DNA of 64,000 bases from the IMG/VR virus record IMGVR_UViG_3300025941_000001, positions 1 through 64,000 of that record; one strand, 5' to 3'. Shown here piece by piece: positions 21,408-29,277 of the stretch (position 1 is the stretch's first letter; the number at the start of each line of letters is the position of its first letter). The position numbers and the translations under genes were made by a program. The notes under the pieces were generated by a model. That model was not told the origin of the DNA, made no database searches, and saw nothing but the letters and a program-made list of their open reading frames with translations. The stretch comes from a virus.

Positions 21408-22089
21408 TGAACTGTTTCCTCGCTGTTCTCAAAAGGTCGCACGTCTCGTTCGTCTTGACCGAGTGGACGAACGTGGTGCCGTGATAGCGGACGGCATTCC
21501 ATGCCGCTCCGGCCCAGAAAGGATCATACGTGGGATAGCTGATCGCCCCCTCGACGTGCTTCCACGGTACGTCGGCCGCGATAGCCGCCTGCACGAACCA
21601 ATGGTCGATGAAGAGCATATCCGGATTGAAGGGGACATCGGTCGCGAGAAGCTTCTCGATCACTGAGCGAGATGTGAACCACGGGGGCTGGAACGCGACA
21701 TGCGGCATTCCCTCGGGATAGAAGGCTTGCTGCTGTGGTATCTCGTCGATGACGACGTTCGACCAAAGCACATCGGGCTCGACGTAGAGGTAGCCCGGGA
21801 GTTTGGCATCGAGCACGATGCTGTCGGCGTCGTGGATCAGAAAGAAAGTTTCGGGGGTCTCGTCGAGCAGGATGCGAAGCTGACGCTGCATCCGTAGGAT
21901 TGCGTCCTCGCCGATATAGCAGCGCTTGCCGCCTGCGCGGCAGTCGAGCCCGGGGATAAGTACCGGGCTGTCCTCGGGGGAGAGAATGGTGATCGGACAC
22001 TCGTGATGACGATAGATGTCCATCATGGAGACGACTTGATTGGCGTCTCCCTGATAGCAACAAATCGCGACCCGAGTGTCAATGTTCAT
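21397..22089 (-). CDS. Glycosyltransferase-like protein, 230 aa
   Basis: [21 protein letters not shown] (putative D-x-D) and [14 protein letters not shown] align throughout with the neighbouring gene. Lies between gmd and its paralogue with short overlaps on both sides, so probably uses a nucleotide-sugar made by this cluster. Confidence 0.65.
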   Translation of the reverse strand: MNIDTRVAICCYQGDANQVVSMMDIYRHHECPITILSPEDSPVLIPGLDCRAGGKRCYIGEDAILRMQRQLRILLDETPETFFLIHDADSIVLDAKLPGYLYVEPDVLWSNVVIDEIPQQQAFYPEGMPHVAFQPPWFTSRSVIEKLLATDVPFNPDMLFIDHWFVQAAIAADVPWKHVEGAISYPTYDPFWAGAAWNAVRYHGTTFVHSVKTNETCDLLRTARKQFNGT

Positions 22090-23101
22090 CCGCCAATTCC
22101 TTCACGTCGGCCGAAACCATTTCCTTCACGAGCGCCCGAAACGTCGTCTTGGGTCGCCAGCCGAGCCGCTCCATAGCCTTCTTTGGGTCGCCGCGCAAGA
22201 CGTTTACCTCAGTTGGCCGAAAGTATTTTCGGTCGATCAGGACGACCTCTTCCCCGGTCTTCCGGTCGTACCCGGCCTCGACCTCGCCGCTGCCGCGCCA
22301 CGCGATGTCCATGCCGACCTCGTCAAAGGCGAGTTCGACGAACTCGCGCACGGTATGCGCTTCGCCGGTCGCGACGACGTAGTCATCGGGTTTGTCTTGC
22401 TGGAGCGCGAGCCACATCGCCTCGACGTAGTCCTTGGCGTGGCCCCAATCCCGGAGGGCGTCGAGGTTGCCGAGGTAGAGGCAGTCCTGCTTGCCCGCCG
22501 CTATCGCGGCGACAGCCTTGGTGATCTTGCGCGTGACGAACGTCGGGCCGCGCCGAGGGCTCTCATGATTGAAGAGAATGCCGTTGCTCGCGTGGATGCC
22601 ATAGGCTTCGCGGTAGTTCACCGTGATCCAGTACGCATAGAGCTTCGCAGCCGCATACGGGCTGCGCGGCATGAACGGCGTCTGCTCGTTCCGAAGATAA
22701 CCGCCGGAGTTGCCATAGAGTTCCGAGGTCGAGGCCTGATAGAAGGTCGGGGTGTGGCCCTTCTCATACTGTGCTTTCACCGCTTCAAGCAGCCGCATGG
22801 TGCCGAGCGCGTCCGAGTTCGCGGTGTACTCCGGCGTCTCGAAGCTGACTTGGACGTGCGACTGAGCGGCGAGATTGTAGACCTCGTGCGGGTCCACGGC
22901 ACTGACGATGCGCGAGAGGCTCGACCCGTCCGTCATGTCGCCGTAGTGCAGCTTGAGGGCGGAGAGGTGATCGACGCGCGAAGTGTTGTAGCTGGAGGCC
23001 CGGCGTTTGATACCGTGCACCTCGTAGCCCTTGCTGAGCAGAAGCTCCGCGAGGTAGCTGCCGTCTTGTCCGGTGACCCCGGTGATCAATGCTCTTTTCA
23101 T
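22079..23101 (-). CDS. gmd: GDP-mannose 4,6-dehydratase
   Basis: Start at 23101 ([20 protein letters not shown]) with GGAGAAG upstream; the longer frame is noncoding. 340 aa, normal for Gmd. NADP motif GVTGQDG (8-14), catalytic STSELYG and Y-x3-K in SPYAAAK. Converts GDP-mannose to GDP-4-keto-6-deoxymannose for the downstream fcl-like enzyme. ATGA overlap with the preceding gene. Confidence 0.93.
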   Translation of the reverse strand: MKRALITGVTGQDGSYLAELLLSKGYEVHGIKRRASSYNTSRVDHLSALKLHYGDMTDGSSLSRIVSAVDPHEVYNLAAQSHVQVSFETPEYTANSDALGTMRLLEAVKAQYEKGHTPTFYQASTSELYGNSGGYLRNEQTPFMPRSPYAAAKLYAYWITVNYREAYGIHASNGILFNHESPRRGPTFVTRKITKAVAAIAAGKQDCLYLGNLDALRDWGHAKDYVEAMWLALQQDKPDDYVVATGEAHTVREFVELAFDEVGMDIAWRGSGEVEAGYDRKTGEEVVLIDRKYFRPTEVNVLRGDPKKAMERLGWRPKTTFRALVKEMVSADVKELADEH

Positions 23102-23394
23102 AAACACTTCTCCGCTTTCCTGATGACCCAGCGTGGGAGCTTCAACTCCACGGCCTTGGCGCGAGCCTCGGCTTCGGAGTGCGATTGCAGATATGCCTTG
23201 AGCATCCCGCACATCTCGTTGCACGGAGGCCACGCGGAGGACATGGCTTCATATCGGCCGGAGCCGTAGCAAGCCCAGATGTCTTCCTCGGCGTGAACCT
23301 TCGTCGCCGCAAACGCGAGCAGCGCAGCGAGCACAAGAAAAAGCGCCCACGGGAAGAGCGCTTTGATCTTCGGGTCGATGTCGCGATGGTTCAT
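23098..23394 (-). CDS. Exported/membrane-anchored small protein, 98 aa
   Basis: Hydrophobic N-terminal segment ([19 protein letters not shown]) then a Cys-containing domain ([22 protein letters not shown]) with five Cys in all. GGAGG just before ATG 23394. Coupled to gmd; role unknown. Confidence 0.65.
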   Translation of the reverse strand: MNHRDIDPKIKALFPWALFLVLAALLAFAATKVHAEEDIWACYGSGRYEAMSSAWPPCNEMCGMLKAYLQSHSEAEARAKAVELKLPRWVIRKAEKCL

Positions 23395-24023
23395 GCCTTC
23401 AATCCTCCAATACGTCCGTTGCGGTGCCTGTCCGTGATCTCTTCTCGAAGCCAATCTTCCGTGGGCTCTGTGAACTGTTCCTTCGTCCATCCGTTGAAGC
23501 TTCGAACGTAGGGCTTGAGTTCCTTGAGGCGCGGCGTCCATCCCCGACGAAACGCGAGCGCTGCGTTCCACGGCTCGTTGCGGACGAAGTGATTGGCCTC
23601 CACTGTCATCGGAACTCCGCACAGAATGATGTGGACGTATCCATTCTCCCTCGCAACCTTGACGCAAAAGAGGCCGGTCGAGCCGGACCAATCCCGGGTC
23701 CAGTTGGTGATCGACGAGGTCGAGCGATGAGCCCATACCTTCGGCGGGTCGTTGAAGCCATTGGCCCGACGACGGGGCATCCATAGCTGGAGTTTTTCCG
23801 GATGAAGCGTGAGCGCGTGGTCAATGTCATGCGGGAAGCGTTCTATCATATCGTTCCCGGCAAAAACACTAGCATGTTTGCCCGCTCGCTCGACGAGTGC
23901 ACGGGCCTGCTCGTACTCGGCGAACGGGTCGCCGCCGCCGCAGACAATGATCGCAATGTCTTGAGTGGTCGGGGCTTCAACGATGAGGGGCGCGACAGGG
24001 GGACGCATCACGTAAGCGATCAT
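23391..24023 (-). CDS. Hypothetical protein of the glycan cluster, 210 aa
   Basis: Begins with a Rossmann-like strand-loop (IAIIVCGGGDPFAEYEQARAL), as in DUF115-type proteins, which lends weak support for a sugar-related role. Middle contains VHIILCGVPM. Ends GGLKA, where the codons also supply the ribosome site for the next gene. Confidence 0.55.
   Translation of the reverse strand: MIAYVMRPPVAPLIVEAPTTQDIAIIVCGGGDPFAEYEQARALVERAGKHASVFAGNDMIERFPHDIDHALTLHPEKLQLWMPRRRANGFNDPPKVWAHRSTSSITNWTRDWSGSTGLFCVKVARENGYVHIILCGVPMTVEANHFVRNEPWNAALAFRRGWTPRLKELKPYVRSFNGWTKEQFTEPTEDWLREEITDRHRNGRIGGLKA
23840..23868 (-). promoter_or_regulatory. Possible intragenic promoter of the GCTAG family
   Basis: Minus strand: AAACATGCTAG immediately followed by TGTTTT (23863-23868), 17-nt spacer, TAGAAC (23840-23845). 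Lies in the coding sequence of 23391-24023; would transcribe gmd and the downstream glycan genes. Confidence 0.4.
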
Positions 24024-24976
24024 GGAGTGTCCCCAATTTGTATACAGTTTTGGGACACGAAATCGGCGACGGCGAGCTTCGCCGCGTCGAGGTCGAGCGA
24101 TTTATCACAGACTTTCCGACACGCCGAGGTCCAGCATGAGCATGGAGCCCTCGGCCCAATTGCGAGGTAGGGGGCGAACCGGATGCCGCTGTCGTGGCAG
24201 CGCGGGTCCTCGTAGCCGCCGACGATGGACAGCGTGGGCGTGCCGACCGCTGGGCCGAGGATAGCCGGAAATCCGCTGGAGGTGTAGACGAGGCTCGCGC
24301 GCTTGAACAGGGCGGCCAGAGCTTCGAAGACGAGTTCGCCCTTGTGAAAAGTCAGGTCGGGTTTAGGGTCCGGTCCGACGATCCACTCTTTACCCGCTTC
24401 AAGGTCCGCGACCGACACGACGAAGAACTTATCCCGGATACTTTCGAATAGCGCTTCGTATGCCGCCGGGTCCGCGTTGCGAGCGCTGCCGCCGCTCCAC
24501 TCAGGTCGGGTGCAAAGCGGACGATACACGAGCCACGGCCTTCCCCTCGCGCCATCCGCGTTAGCTCCCAGCGCGGCGTCGAGCTTTTCATTCCAACTAT
24601 CAGGGACAGGGAGGCGATAATCCGCCTCCGCAAATGACGTGCGCGTCGCATTACACATAGCCTCTAAAATCGTTTTGCTCGGCGACGCGAGAACTTGCTG
24701 TCCCGTGTACGCCACGCGCATGTTCGCGCGCATGAGCGGATGAACTGGAGTGAACATGACGCTCTCGCTTTCGCGAGCCGCGTTCTTCGCTTGCGTCCGG
24801 AGGCCCGTGGGCCGCCGACAAACCATAAGACCTTCGGCGATGAGATCGTGATACATCGAAGGCCACGGGGTCTCTAACGTCACGGTGTAGCGTTCCATCA
24901 ACTGCCGAAGGACCGCTCGCTGATGCAAGCAGTCCCCCATGCCGAACATTCCCATGACGCGCAGAGCAGGCTTCAT
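24020..24976 (-). CDS. GT9-like glycosyltransferase (heptosyltransferase fold), 318 aa
   Basis: N-terminal GMFGMGDCLHQRAVLRQL resembles the G-x-G-D start of GT9 enzymes. The C-terminal donor site region reads YTSSGFPAILGPAVGTPT then SIVGGYEDPRC, as in heptosyltransferases where the acceptance loop precedes a conserved Gly-Pro. Cys-rich end (CSCWTSACRKVC). First gene of the glycan cluster after the tail genes. Confidence 0.65.
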   Translation of the reverse strand: MKPALRVMGMFGMGDCLHQRAVLRQLMERYTVTLETPWPSMYHDLIAEGLMVCRRPTGLRTQAKNAARESESVMFTPVHPLMRANMRVAYTGQQVLASPSKTILEAMCNATRTSFAEADYRLPVPDSWNEKLDAALGANADGARGRPWLVYRPLCTRPEWSGGSARNADPAAYEALFESIRDKFFVVSVADLEAGKEWIVGPDPKPDLTFHKGELVFEALAALFKRASLVYTSSGFPAILGPAVGTPTLSIVGGYEDPRCHDSGIRFAPYLAIGPRAPCSCWTSACRKVCDKSLDLDAAKLAVADFVSQNCIQIGDTP

Positions 24977-24981
24977 TCGCC

Positions 24982-25350
24982 TTAGCCGTGCGTGATCGAC
25001 GCCGTGGTGATCGTGACCGGCTGCCCGGCGACGATGTTGGTGGACGACAGGACGATGTCGCCCGAGGTGCTCGACACGGTCAAGCCGGAGACGATCACGG
25101 TGCCGCCGCTGTCCGTGAGCGTGGCCGCCGCTGCCGTGCCGCTGGCAGCCGCCGAGCTATCGGTCAGCGGAGTGCCGGAGAACGTCAGCACGCCGCCAGA
25201 GACCGTGCCCGCCGGGTTGGCGAGGTTGATGGTCGAGAGCAGCGTCGCGAGCGCGGCGGTATAAATCTTGAGCTTACCGGCCGAACCGAGCGCCGTGACC
25301 ACGTCGGTCATACGGGTATTTTTCAGTGTGGTGTTGTAGACGACGGACAT
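24982..25350 (-). CDS. Virion-type beta protein, 122 aa
   Basis: Thr/Ser/Ala/Gly-rich, beta-prone; LKIYTAALATLLSTINL ... IVAGQPVTITTASITHG matches the plan of 41598-42041 (HIKIFSGSMP, STLTLS, IVQHATVAITSWVVTLP). Likely a minor virion or fibre-associated protein. Confidence 0.6.
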   Translation of the reverse strand: MSVVYNTTLKNTRMTDVVTALGSAGKLKIYTAALATLLSTINLANPAGTVSGGVLTFSGTPLTDSSAAASGTAAAATLTDSGGTVIVSGLTVSSTSGDIVLSSTNIVAGQPVTITTASITHG

Positions 25351-25369
25351 GGTCTGTCCCTCCCTTCGA

Positions 25370-26548
25370 TCAGGTTACAAAACGACGACGACGGCGGCGA
25401 ACCTGAGTAACGCCTGCGCCGATGAACCGTGCACGATCAGCCGCCCCAGTGGCGGCCAATGTTCCTTGTGGAGGCACTGCGCCTACGGCCGAGAATATGT
25501 CCGGAGTGCCGACTGTAATGAGGACGCCGTCCTCGCCCAGCCCGATGCCGGTCGCGTGGAATTGGTCAGCGGCTCCGGTGGTGACAAACGTTCCGGTGAT
25601 GGGTTGGAAGCCGAATGCGGAGAAAGTGTCTACAGCTTCAACCGAGAATATAACGCCCGACGCCGCGACATGGCCCGCCGCCGCTAATGTATCTGGATTT
25701 TCGGTCGCTGTCAAATCCCCTCTAACCCCAGAGAAGAGATACCCAACCATGTGGGCGGTGTCTGCGGTCTCGGTAGCGGCGAGCGTGCCGGACGGGGAAG
25801 AGGCATCCGAAGTCAGGGCGAAACCGATGGCGTACCAATTGGTGCAGGACGTAGGCGCGGAATACGTGACGTTCGAATACGGCCCCGTGACGGCCGGACC
25901 GCCGCTGCCGATGCCAGACGCGTACTCCGCGTCGATAAACTCAGACGCGTTCTTCTGTTGAATAACCTGTTGGTTACGCGACACGCCGTTGAACGACACG
26001 TTCTGGGTAGCCCGGGTCGTTCCCCACGTTCCGAAAATCCAAATCGGATAGATGTGCGTCTGAGTGGTCGAAATACCCGTGATGGTCTCAGCGGTCGAAG
26101 TGGACGCTTGGACGATCTTCGGCAGTGACGCGTTGCCGTCGAACGGGTTGGCCGCGTCATACCCAAGAAGTTTCGGGCTTATGACCATAGCGGCGGCGTC
26201 AATTGTGCCGCTGTGGTTCACGGTTATATCAATCGAAGTTGCGGGAACGGTCGCCCCTTTAGTGTACCATACTTCTACCGCAAACGATTTCTGGGCTCCG
26301 TTAACCGTTGGTCCCGTGCTCCAGCCCGAATGCGCTTCGACGGCTGTATATTTAGACCACGTGTTACCTTGATTGTCCGTGATGGACGTGATTGGTTGTG
26401 GCGTTGTCGAAGTGGTCGTATAGATGATACCCATGACCAGCATGGCATTCGACTGGCTCGCGCCGCCGATAGCCAGCGTCTTCGCACCAGACGAGGATAC
26501 GCCATTGTACGTTGCCGATGCAGCGCTGCCAACTTCGGTAATGGCCAT
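25370..26548 (-). CDS. Tail appendage protein with about 21-residue repeats, 392 aa
   Basis: Residues 1-250 form a beta domain similar to the N-terminus of 42072-44174 (ITDNQGNTWSKY against SITDASGGTWNLRK). From residue 254, six tandem units of 21-23 residues share the pattern G-x-L-x-A-T-E-x-x-D-x-x-x-x-x-G. Ends in a run of Arg. Probable fibre or decoration protein. Confidence 0.7.
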   Translation of the reverse strand: MAITEVGSAASATYNGVSSSGAKTLAIGGASQSNAMLVMGIIYTTTSTTPQPITSITDNQGNTWSKYTAVEAHSGWSTGPTVNGAQKSFAVEVWYTKGATVPATSIDITVNHSGTIDAAAMVISPKLLGYDAANPFDGNASLPKIVQASTSTAETITGISTTQTHIYPIWIFGTWGTTRATQNVSFNGVSRNQQVIQQKNASEFIDAEYASGIGSGGPAVTGPYSNVTYSAPTSCTNWYAIGFALTSDASSPSGTLAATETADTAHMVGYLFSGVRGDLTATENPDTLAAAGHVAASGVIFSVEAVDTFSAFGFQPITGTFVTTGAADQFHATGIGLGEDGVLITVGTPDIFSAVGAVPPQGTLAATGAADRARFIGAGVTQVRRRRRRFVT

Positions 26549-26555
26549 TTCAGGT

Positions 26556-27410
26556 TTATTCCGTCAGAAGAGTGACGATGGAGAACGAGATGTCCGATTG
26601 ATTGATGTCCGGCGTAGTCGGACCCACCATCGACAAAACGTCTCCGGGGAAGAGAACGGTCTCGGCCAGCGTGACCGTGATCGTCTCCGGCGAGCCGCCT
26701 GAGAAATTGATGCTGCCGATAGCGTCCCCATTCAAGAGAAGGTTGTAGGTGGTCGCGGAGTTCGCCGGGGTGCCCTCGAAGAACGCCGACCCGGTCAGGC
26801 TGACCGGCAGAACCGAATGATCGACGACCGCGTACTGCAACAGAAGCTCGCTCGGATCAGGATGCCCGTTGACTTGCACGAACAGCACGCGCTTGTCGCT
26901 GACCCACTCCGTCGTGAACGGGCTCGCGCGGGAGCGCACGAGACGCTGACCGATGGTGCCGTCAGCCGGGAGAGAGTTCGCGGGCGTCTCCAAGAGCAGC
27001 ATGTAGAGCGGATGACCGAGGCCGTCCGTTGCCAGCGGAGAGAACGTCGCCGCGCTCGTGTGAGCAATCGAGACGAGATACGTCGAGCCGTTATCACTCA
27101 CGACATCGAACGCCGCGTAGGCGGTGAGCGGCTTCCACTGGCCCTTGGGGTTCCACTGCGAAGTCGGAATGGTGAAAGGACCGAGCACGCGATGATCGGT
27201 CAAGTGGATGAAGAACTGATTTCCGCCGGTCACTTGCGAGATGAAATCGATGCCAGCGGCAGCGCCCGCGAGCAATTGATCTTCGAGCGCGGCGACCGCG
27301 ATGAACAGGCTCCAGAAGTTGAGATCGACGGTCGCGGCAGCGAGCGGCGAGCCTTGTCCGCCGCCCCAGCGCGTGCCGTCGTCTGTGCGGTACGTGAGAT
27401 TGTCAACCAT
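26556..27410 (-). CDS. Tail fibre/structural protein, 284 aa
   Basis: Central module WKPLTAYAAFDVVSDNGSTY with SIAHTSAATF resembles the small carbohydrate-binding-like units found in tail proteins (x-Y-x-x-x-D-x-V-x-x-x-G-x-x-Y). C-terminal beta-rich domain (SINFSGGSPETITVTLAETV). First gene after the 27.4k promoter. Confidence 0.7.
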   Translation of the reverse strand: MVDNLTYRTDDGTRWGGGQGSPLAAATVDLNFWSLFIAVAALEDQLLAGAAAGIDFISQVTGGNQFFIHLTDHRVLGPFTIPTSQWNPKGQWKPLTAYAAFDVVSDNGSTYLVSIAHTSAATFSPLATDGLGHPLYMLLLETPANSLPADGTIGQRLVRSRASPFTTEWVSDKRVLFVQVNGHPDPSELLLQYAVVDHSVLPVSLTGSAFFEGTPANSATTYNLLLNGDAIGSINFSGGSPETITVTLAETVLFPGDVLSMVGPTTPDINQSDISFSIVTLLTE

Positions 27411-27436
27411 GGAGGTGTCCTTTAAGGCTGGAGGGT

Positions 27437-27465
27437 CTATTAACCATGTTTTAGTGTGGCGTCAA
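27437..27465 (-). promoter_or_regulatory. Leftward promoter of the fibre/glycan unit
   Basis: Minus strand: TTGACG (27460-27465), 17-nt spacer ending AAAACATGGT, TAATAG (27437-27442). Shares AACCGGCTTGAC and ACATGGTTAA with the 18.6k site. Confidence 0.55.
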
Positions 27466-27470
27466 GCCGG

Positions 27471-29033
27471 TTAGAAGGGGGCGAAGTCGATAAGCAACAG
27501 CTTCGTCGTGCGAGGCGGGACAGGATCATCGGTGTCACGTGTGAGCGTCCACGTGAAGTGGCCCCCAGAGTTGGTTGTGGCCTCGCTGTCGAACGTGCCA
27601 TTGGTCCCGAGAATGGTCGGCGTGATCTGACCCGAGAATGGTTTCACCTTGCTGTAGACAATGCCGGTGCACGCCTTGGTCTCCCCGGTCAGGCCGATTT
27701 GGGTTTCCAATTTCATGCCCATTTTGACGATCACGTCTCGTATCCAAACCGTCGCGGGCTCGCCGCCTACAAGTTGATCGATATGCGGCCCCATGTCCCG
27801 CATAAAGAACGGGGGACACGGGTGAAGCGGATCAGTCGAACCCGAAAAGGTCTGATCATTGCTGATGAACGCCTGATATGCCTGTGCCTCGGTCAGAGTA
27901 CCGAACGTGAGTGAGGCCCGGTCAGTGTGATCGGCTGGGCTGTAGGGCGGCCAAAATTCGCCCTGTTGATTGATGACTTCACTAGTCCGACCGCCGCCGA
28001 ACGTGAGGCCTTTTTGAAACCCGTCCGGAAGGAGCGTGAGAGCATCTTGAAGAGACGAGATAGCGGGGACGATGGTCGGGCAGTCAAACTGATGCGGTCC
28101 GGAAGACGGCGGCGATTGGACAGCGTTGCTATACCATAAAATATAGTTTCCCGAGGTCGGCGGCAATCGGACGGTCGTCTGATCATAAAGAGGGACCAGC
28201 CCACTTGGAAAAGAGATCACGGGCGGAGAGCCATCCGACGAAAGACGAAAGTACACATAGAATGAACTCGCAACCTTCCTGATCCACCAAAGCGGTCCCA
28301 TCTTGATCTTGGTATCGCCGGTCAGGAAGTCGTCTGCACCCTTGACCGGCTTGACGTAGTTGTGTCCGTCCTTCGTTTCCGACAGAAGTGGCGGAGTGAC
28401 CGCATCATCACTGTCGTCGGTCGGATCATAGTCCGCTGGGGTCGTGAACGTCGAAGCTCGTCCAAAATTTACATTAACGGCCTTGGGGTCGTCACACGAC
28501 GGGATACTGAGGATGACTTCCTCATTGCGCACGCGACGGAAGGCAATGTTGTCGCTACGCTGAATTGTCAGGTAGTCAGTACCAGCCTCTTCCTTCGTTT
28601 TCCCGAACGGGACCGAGACGATTTCGTCGTGCGCCTTTCGCGTCGAAGACCTATCGCCAGTGCCGTCACTGATATCGAACTCGCTACTCCCTTGCATATC
28701 CAAAATCCACTCTTCACCACGTTGATCACGCGCGGCCCAGCTATCGACGACTTCGACATCGAGCTTGCCATTCGGTCCTTTGACCCGTTCCATGTGCGAG
28801 CGTTGGGTCGGCGTTGATGGTTTCTTCTCATGGCCGCCGCCCGTGTCGTCAACAATGAACGGCGACGCGCTGGCCGCTTCCAAACTCAGAATAACCTCTT
28901 TGTTGCCCTCGGTGCGAAACGCGATGGCATCGAGAACTTCCAAATCGATATACAGGCTCGGTTTCTCGCCCTTGGCGACCGGCGGGTCGTCCATCGGGAC
29001 ACGAACAATGTGAGTGCGTCGCGTGAAAGCCAT
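27471..29033 (-). CDS. Virion-associated protein, 520 aa
   Basis: No family recognised. Sequence is beta-rich with several repeats of a strand pattern ending EVILSL/EVILSI and SDNIAFRR, and a C-terminal region predicted globular (GETKACTGIVYSKVKPF). Position directly downstream of the baseplate hub gene suggests a baseplate or tail-tip protein. Confidence 0.6.
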   Translation of the reverse strand: MAFTRRTHIVRVPMDDPPVAKGEKPSLYIDLEVLDAIAFRTEGNKEVILSLEAASASPFIVDDTGGGHEKKPSTPTQRSHMERVKGPNGKLDVEVVDSWAARDQRGEEWILDMQGSSEFDISDGTGDRSSTRKAHDEIVSVPFGKTKEEAGTDYLTIQRSDNIAFRRVRNEEVILSIPSCDDPKAVNVNFGRASTFTTPADYDPTDDSDDAVTPPLLSETKDGHNYVKPVKGADDFLTGDTKIKMGPLWWIRKVASSFYVYFRLSSDGSPPVISFPSGLVPLYDQTTVRLPPTSGNYILWYSNAVQSPPSSGPHQFDCPTIVPAISSLQDALTLLPDGFQKGLTFGGGRTSEVINQQGEFWPPYSPADHTDRASLTFGTLTEAQAYQAFISNDQTFSGSTDPLHPCPPFFMRDMGPHIDQLVGGEPATVWIRDVIVKMGMKLETQIGLTGETKACTGIVYSKVKPFSGQITPTILGTNGTFDSEATTNSGGHFTWTLTRDTDDPVPPRTTKLLLIDFAPF

Positions 29034-29266
29034 TATCGCAACTTTCCGGTGGTCATGTCGAATGCGTCCGAAGCCTTTTCAGTGTGCACGGCGGCCATAT
29101 AGGATGACAGCGACGTGCTATAGCTCCACGCAAACGTCTTGTTGCCGCCGACGAGGCCGACAGACAGACGCGCGGGCGCGACGCCCGCCGTGCCCGGTTG
29201 AAAGAACTGCTTGGCGGTGACGCCCTCGCCCGCGAATGGGCGAATGATGCCCTCAAGGCCTGCCAT
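29033..29266 (-). CDS. Small tail protein, 77 aa
   Basis: ATG 29266 with GGAGAAG upstream. MAGLEGIIRPFAGEGVTAKQ suggests a short beta protein. Stop overlaps the next start. Found between hub and tail-tip genes in a clear structural block; function unknown. Confidence 0.6.
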   Translation of the reverse strand: MAGLEGIIRPFAGEGVTAKQFFQPGTAGVAPARLSVGLVGGNKTFAWSYSTSLSSYMAAVHTEKASDAFDMTTGKLR

Positions 29267-29277
29267 GGTCTTCTCCG

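Noticed and set aside
19590-21410. 606-codon open frame antisense to the glycosyltransferase genes
   Set aside because: Mirror frame of GC-biased genes; the opposite strand encodes recognisable proteins with ribosome sites and couplings. Similar long mirror frames occur at 47496-49136, 49191-50777 and 29320-30780.
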